Below are positions 58,421 to 64,000 of a stretch of 64,000 nucleotides of DNA, piece after piece. Within the stretch, counting starts at the first letter, position 1. Every line of letters starts with the position of its first letter. Location: NCBI GenBank assembly GCA_920105625.2, contig OV050030.1, positions 408,409,034 to 408,473,033 on the forward strand, given 5' to 3'. The DNA comes from Clusia tigrina (Eukaryota; Arthropoda; Insecta; Diptera; Clusiidae). The notes under the pieces were generated by a model, which was not told the origin of the DNA, did not search any database, and was given only the letters and a program-made list of their open reading frames with translations. Made by a program: the position numbers and the translations under genes.

Positions 58421-60833
58421 AGTTCTGTATACAGAGCAAAATGGATTTTAATTCTATAAAATTAATTTTAAGATGATTCTTCGAATTCAAAATTTTTATT
58501 CTTTTCTCTATTCAGTTCTCTATTGATATATCTGGAAACGAATAAGTGCGTCCAAATCTCAATTGTTTACATTACCGCCTTTTTACTCACAATATTCTAC
58601 GTCTAATAAATAATTCAATTCACATATGTATGTAGATAATGAATGGCACTATTCATGAGAATTCGCATGTACACGTTCAGTGGATCTAAATTATGCACAT
58701 ACAATGAAAAGAATATTACATTTAATTAATTAGCATATAATTTATTCAGTAATTGCATTGTTTTTTATTACTTATTTGCACAATAAAAAATGTTAATAAA
58801 TGATTTTCAGTCAGAGGGAAATATGTCAGGGCACATTAAGGCAGAAATCTCTGTAAATAGTAATAAAATTTATGGCAGCACACCTCCACAAATGGCAGCA
58901 ACCACATTTACGGGCACCACGCAATTGTAATTTATGAGATTTTAAGTATATTTAATTAAAATGCATTTGGATTTAATGATTTGAATTAAAAGCATAGCTA
59001 GTAAACTTAAAACACTGAATGCAACACAACCTAGCAACAACAAGCAACTAGCGCGCATCACACACACTCACAATCAGTGATATGCAGCACAGCCGCACGG
59101 CCAAGAGCAGCACACCACACCACACCACCGCACAGCAGTACCACGCCAGACCAAGCCAGACCAGACCTTGTGCTGCATGCAGCAAGAGTGGCTTAGCGCG
59201 ATTATTAACATAAATCATTTAAATATGAACAGAAACGCGCCAATTGAATTTATACATTTGTGATTTGCAGCAGCCACAGCAGCAGTTCGGGCAGCAATTG
59301 CGGCAGCTGCAACACCAGCCACCGCCAGATAGGCCCGGCCTGCCTAGCAGCCTAGCAGCCCATCAGTGAGTTGTGTGGCTTAAGGTAGCTGCGCATGTTG
59401 TAAATTTCGTTGTTAAACTAAATGCTGCTGTTGCCGCCGCCGCTGCCGTTGGTGCAGATAAGAGGCGTACGTGTGCAACAACGGGCGAGCGCCTGACTTG
59501 GGTTTATAAAATAATTGAAATTGTTTGTTTCTGTTGCTGCATCTGTTGCCTTCAGTGTTGTTGCTGCTGTGGCCGTGTCGCTGTTGTTGCTGCTGTGTGA
59601 ATTCGTAGTGTTTGGTGATTCTGCAGAGACATCAAATATGTAAGTCTCTACGAAAAATTCCCACAAGTGTGATAAGTTTCTTTTTCCCTACCTCTGTATT
59701 AGACACATATGAATATTATTTTGTGTATTATTTTCGTTTAGTGCCATAATTTGAATGCCTTGCTACGTGTAAACTCGGCTGTAATGCAGCAATTACCGGT
59801 AGGTACTCACTCAAATGCTGCTTTGGCAAACAGTTTGTAAATATTTTAATTGCTGCTGGTCGTTCGCTCGACAGACACGGGTGGGCGTTCGCTGCAGTTT
59901 GCTTGTTCCATAACAAGCCAGTAAGAGTGCAGGCCATGAATGCCACTTGGCGTGGCGACAACTTCGATTTTTAATTTGCAATTAAAATTTGCCACACTTG
60001 ACACACATCTCGCCAAGCATTGTGGCACAGAGTACTCTCGTAGAAGCATAGCCACTCTGCATTAATTGTGCAGATAAAAATAGAAATACATTTAATTATG
60101 TTAATTATTTGCTATTTATGGGTCAAGTATTTCAGTAATTTTCTCTGTTTTTATGTCTCTATATGTGTTGTGTATTTCTCGCTGGCAAGTTACTGGCGCC
60201 GAATGTTGTAACTTCAGAGATATAAGGAGATGCTTGTCTGATTCAACAGCAGGCAGTTTATGCCATAAGTGATATTCGTTTGCCAGTGGAAGACAGCTTT
60301 ATACTGGTTACCAGCGATAAAAAAACGTTAAGCAAGAACAAAGCCATCAGTTTTAAGGCAATTATCTTCCTCGCGTAAAGCCTCACCATTTAATATGGGA
60401 AAAAATCTCAGGCTACATAGAAAGCAGACTGGAATAAGAATCCATTAATGTGAAGTTGACAAAAGACTGCAAATATGCGTATTGAACTAAAGAGGTATCC
60501 TCGCATATAACGTAAATCCTAAGCCGAAAGCCATAGCAGCTAGTTCACTTTTTTAATAATAATTAATTATTATTATTAATTTAATTAATAAATAAATGCG
60601 AACCCAAAAAAATTATTTAAGCGAATCCAATAAAAAAGCAATTCAAAAAAGCTGCGACAGTATTGCGGAATATTTCAAGCAAACATAGGAAAGTCCATCG
60701 GACATATTACGATAGAATGATCTCCACTGTGGCCTATCTATAACTTTTCTAACTTATGGTGCTCATTTCATTTGTTAATAAATAAAGTACTCATAAAATT
60801 TTTAACGTTTTATTTCAATTGACAACACTTTCT
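58421..60833. other. DNA with CAG/GTT-rich stretches; one candidate exon
   Basis: CAC-rich runs (about 59100-59135) and CTG/GTT-rich runs (59420-59600) produce low-complexity frames. A possible Gln/Pro-rich exon lies at 59271-59365 (listed separately). AT-rich simple sequence occurs at 60550-60600. Nothing else was recognised. Confidence 0.4.
59271..59365 (+). other. Candidate Gln/Pro-rich internal exon
   Basis: A 95-bp stretch is preceded by a T-rich run ending in ttgcag and followed by gtgagt, both good splice consensus. One frame is open throughout, reading QPQQQFGQQLRQLQHQPPPD and then RPGLPSSLAAH. No neighbouring coding exon was identified, so this may equally be a chance GC-rich CAG stretch. 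Confidence 0.2.
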
Positions 60834-62525
60834 TACTTACTTACTTACTTATGTGACCTAATCACAGAATATGTAAAGACAATCCGCTATATTGCTACGG
60901 CCGAACTTAACAGCGCTCGCCAGGCACCTCTGCTTTGCGCGCGTCTTCTCCAACCCATTATACCAAGCGTTTCCTCGAGTAGGTCCTTCAATCAGAGGCG
61001 TGGTGGTCCCCTAAGTTGTCGTCCAACGACTTCCGGTTAGAACACCTTTTTCGCTGCAGCTTGTTGGCTCCATTCGCACGACATGTCCAAGTCAGCGCAA
61101 ACTTTGTATATTGATATCAATATCAGCGTAGAGCTCGTAGAGTTCGTGGTTCATCCGAATACGTAGTCGTCGCCGACACGAACTAGCCCGAAGATTTTAT
61201 GAAGAATTCTCCTCTCAAACACCCCCAGTTCGTGGTTCATTCCAATACGTAGTCTTCGCCGACACGACGGGACCGAAGATTTTACGAAAAATGTTCCTCT
61301 CGAACACCCCAAACTTGGCTGCATCAGTCTGCAACACGACCCATGTTTCTGTGCCATAAAACAGCACGGGTAGGATGAGCTTGTTGTAGAGTATCTAATT
61401 TGTCGGTCGAGAGAGTGCTCTACTATACATTTGCTTACTGAGCCCATGGTAACGTCTCTTAGCAAGCATGATTCTTCGTTTAATCTCCAGGCTAACATCG
61501 TTTCCGGTGTTACTGGCGGAGCCAACGTATATAGATTGCTTGACAACTTTAAAAATTAAAGTTAAGCGCTATAACATGGGATCCTCAACGTCGAGTATCC
61601 CTGCTGGTTGGCAGCATATACTTTATCTTGCCCTCGTTCACTGTCATATTCATTTTCGCTGATTATTTTTCACTGGTGGAAAATGCAGCAGTAACATCTC
61701 GCTTGCAACGTCCAATGATGACGATGTCATCAGCATATGCGAGGATCTGGACACTTTTGTAGAAAATAGTACCATTCCGATGTACACCTGCCTTCTTCAT
61801 TAACCCTTCTACAACGAAATAGAAGAGGTCGCACGACAGTGGATCGATTGCCTTGTCTGAAACCTCGCACGGTATTCAATAGTTCGAAGCGGTCACTTCA
61901 CACCTTGATATAGCTGGACGTGTCATTCTACAATGCCAAATTAGCTTTGCAAGAATACTGAGCTCAGACATGGTGGCATATAGGCACTCCCTTATTGGGC
62001 TACCGAAAAGAGCTTTATAGTCGACAAAGAGATGATGTTTGTTCATCTGTTTCTCGTCGGTTTTTTCCAGGATATGGCTCACCGTGAAAATCTGGTCAAT
62101 GGTGGGCTTCCAGGTGTAAAACCGTACTGATAATATCCAATCAGTGTATTGGCATATGGTTTTAGTCTATCACACAATACGCTCGATAGAACCTTATATG
62201 AGATGGCAATAAGACTAATTCCCCGGTACTTGGCGCATATAGTCGAGTCACATTTCTTCGATACAGGATAGAGGACACTGTGTTTGCAATCATCGGTCAT
62301 GCATTCTTCTAGCCATATTTTACTAATGAACTGATGCATGCACCCTATCAGCTCATCGCCGCCGGCCTGGAATAATTCAGCAAGCAGTCCATCGGCACCA
62401 GCTGCTTTGTTGTTCTTCAGTCGCTGAGTAGTTACTCGGACCTCATCATGGCTGGGTAGTGGAATAACCACTTAACCACTCTGTCATCGTCATCGTTATC
62501 CACTTGGGTATCGGGTTGAATTTTC
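60834..62525 (-). mobile_element. RTE-like LINE copy with intact YADD
   Basis: The minus strand carries VIPLPSHDEVRVTTQRLKNN, KAAGADGLLAELFQAGGDEL and YRGISLIAISYKVLSSVLCD. Then come GYYQYGFTPGSPPLTRF, the motif-A block HHLFVDYKALFGSPI and, near 61700-61740, QILAYADDIVIIG with the catalytic YADD. Thumb and C-terminal pieces follow (FERRILHKIFGLVRVGDDYV). An 86-bp tandem duplication lies at 61141-61312. Several frameshifts disable it. Its minus-strand 3' end meets a (TAAG)n run (60834-60851), fitting the simple-repeat tails of RTE-type LINEs. It is related to, but diverged from, 41975-43440. Confidence 0.87.
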
Positions 62526-64000
62526 CAGAGGCGGCATTGGTAGCACCGTCGCCTGCAAGTAATATAAATATTTTTTATATATTGCTACTATTGCTAATAT
62601 TGAAATATCGAAGTAACGATCGGACCAAGATTTTATTACAAATTCGTGTTTAGGAGGCCAAACTGCTTAAGAAGTTTATATTAGTACATTCCGGTGTAAA
62701 TTGGTTTGGTGTTTGCAATTGCACATGGAACAAAATAGTGATGAGTTTAAAAGTCATGAAAGTCACTCCACGAAATCCTCGGTTACCATTACAAGATTTG
62801 GTGATAGGGACTTTCAAAACATTGAACATTTGGCAGCGAACTAACTGACTGGTTATTGCACACCACTTGATTTAATTAGCGAGTAAAATCAGTACACAAA
62901 CAAATTATGGAGTAGATAAATTATCCGTGCTCACAGGTGATTAATTTTGGTCACAGACGGACACAATGTTTAATTTCATATTTATTCCCAGCTTATAAAA
63001 GGATCCAACAAAAGATCTGTCATCTTTTAGAAAAACATAAAAAACCAAGCTGGGACCAATTCGTTTTTACAGTAATCAATGAATTAACTCCATTCAAGAT
63101 CCCTTTACATATTTTATTTATGGTTACTAAAGGAAATGTCTGGTTACTAATGGAAACGTTGTTTGTCCCGTAACCAAATTCCTCAGTAACCAAAGTCCCT
63201 AGTAACTAAATCGCCACCCACCAAAGTCATCAGTATCTTAAGTTACCAGTTAAATAGAGAAGTTAGTTGTGATCGTAATGATTGACTAAGAGATCGTTGC
63301 TTAAAATCACTAATGTAACATATTGCTCACACTAATATCTTCCAAATGACACATCGTTCTTGTAGCTGAGAAACATAACAATATTCTAGGTGGTATTTTG
63401 TTCTTTTCAGACATAATTTTTTCTCATTACATTGCTTATGTTGTGCTTAAGCTGATCCAGAGAGCTTATTTTCATAGGGACGTGTATTTACTCAATCCCA
63501 GCAAAGAAATCTAATGGCCATAACTGACCTTATCATGATCATATTTTCAATTTTATTCATCAAAGGTTGATCTATTATTATTTTACTAGCTGTACGACTT
63601 CGGCGTCATTCTATAGCCAACATATAGAACTCTACACCGTCGAATTCCATATAAAAATCATAAAATTCCGTCTGTGTCGGACGCTTTATGTTAATCAAAT
63701 GGCTTTCTCTGTAATTGGAGTCTTATGATGCCCACCATGAGGCAGCTCCAGAGTACGGAGTGAACGTCCTTCATACTATTTCAGGGAGTCTTCTTCTTGA
63801 GAGACCCACAACGACGCTAAGGAAACAAACGCGTTTAAACTAATACAAAAGATAAAAGTTCTTCAGCTTCTCGTGTCCATGAAAGTCCTGGAATATTCAA
63901 ATTATACAAGAGAGGGTCTTATTATCGAAGTCAGAGTTGTCCTGTTTGCTTTTTACATTGCTTTGTCTACTCACAAACTGTTTATACATATTCTCTCCAT
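62526..64000. other. AT-rich DNA, nothing recognised
   Basis: Short repeated ggttacta/agtaac(c/t) motifs at 63120-63220 form a diffuse imperfect repeat. The 78-codon frame at 62937-63173 has no family resemblance. Confidence 0.45.

Overview
This 64-kb window is AT-rich eukaryotic DNA, most likely from a dipteran insect (higher fly). That placement is an inference from the company of transposon clades (I-like LINEs with TAA-repeat tails, a jockey-clade LINE, R1-clade, RTE-like LINEs, a Gypsy integrase relic, mariner) and from the CAA/CAG-rich low-complexity DNA typical of fly genomes. I see no bacterial-type operon, no rRNA, no CRISPR array and no host gene that I can name. By my coordinates about a quarter of the window is recognisable transposon sequence; the rest is intergenic or intronic DNA with microsatellites and a few local satellites.

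Layout. 0-9.6 kb: three or more 5'-truncated RNase H-bearing LINE copies, two with exact target-site duplications (TSDs), and an RTE-like 3' end. 9.6-18.3 kb: mostly unique DNA with a 198-bp tandem repeat. 18.3-26.8 kb: a dense cluster holding LINE 3' ends, a Gypsy integrase relic, a tRNA-like SINE with a 12-bp TSD, a solo-LTR-like element whose promoter carries five contiguous heat-shock pentamers, and a divergent pair of LINE copies, one with an 18-bp TSD. 26.8-38.7 kb: mostly unannotated DNA, with a 150-bp tandem repeat, a 224-bp foldback hairpin and LINE scraps. 38.7-39.4 kb: a LINE 3' end whose zinc-knuckle segment is amplified as a 104-bp tandem array. 40.6-50.5 kb: RTE-like and RNase H LINE fragments, a mariner C-terminus and the best-preserved element, a 1.86-kb jockey-clade copy with a 12-bp TSD. 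52-57.6 kb: a second SINE, another LINE end, and an R1-clade 3' end lodged inside a 10-bp minisatellite. 57.7-58.4 kb: a frameshifted coding-like segment of unknown family. 60.8-62.5 kb: a second RTE-like copy with an intact YADD motif.

The elements do not act together as a pathway. The common theme is target-primed reverse transcription: 5' truncation, simple-repeat or A-rich tails, TSDs of 10-18 bp, and a SINE whose TAA tail matches that of the RNase H LINEs and suggests it uses their machinery. The most distinctive signals are the repeated tandem duplication of one zinc-knuckle/linker region in several LINE copies, a 19-nt motif conserved in their 3' UTRs, the heat-shock-type LTR promoter, and the R1-clade insertion in a decamer minisatellite.
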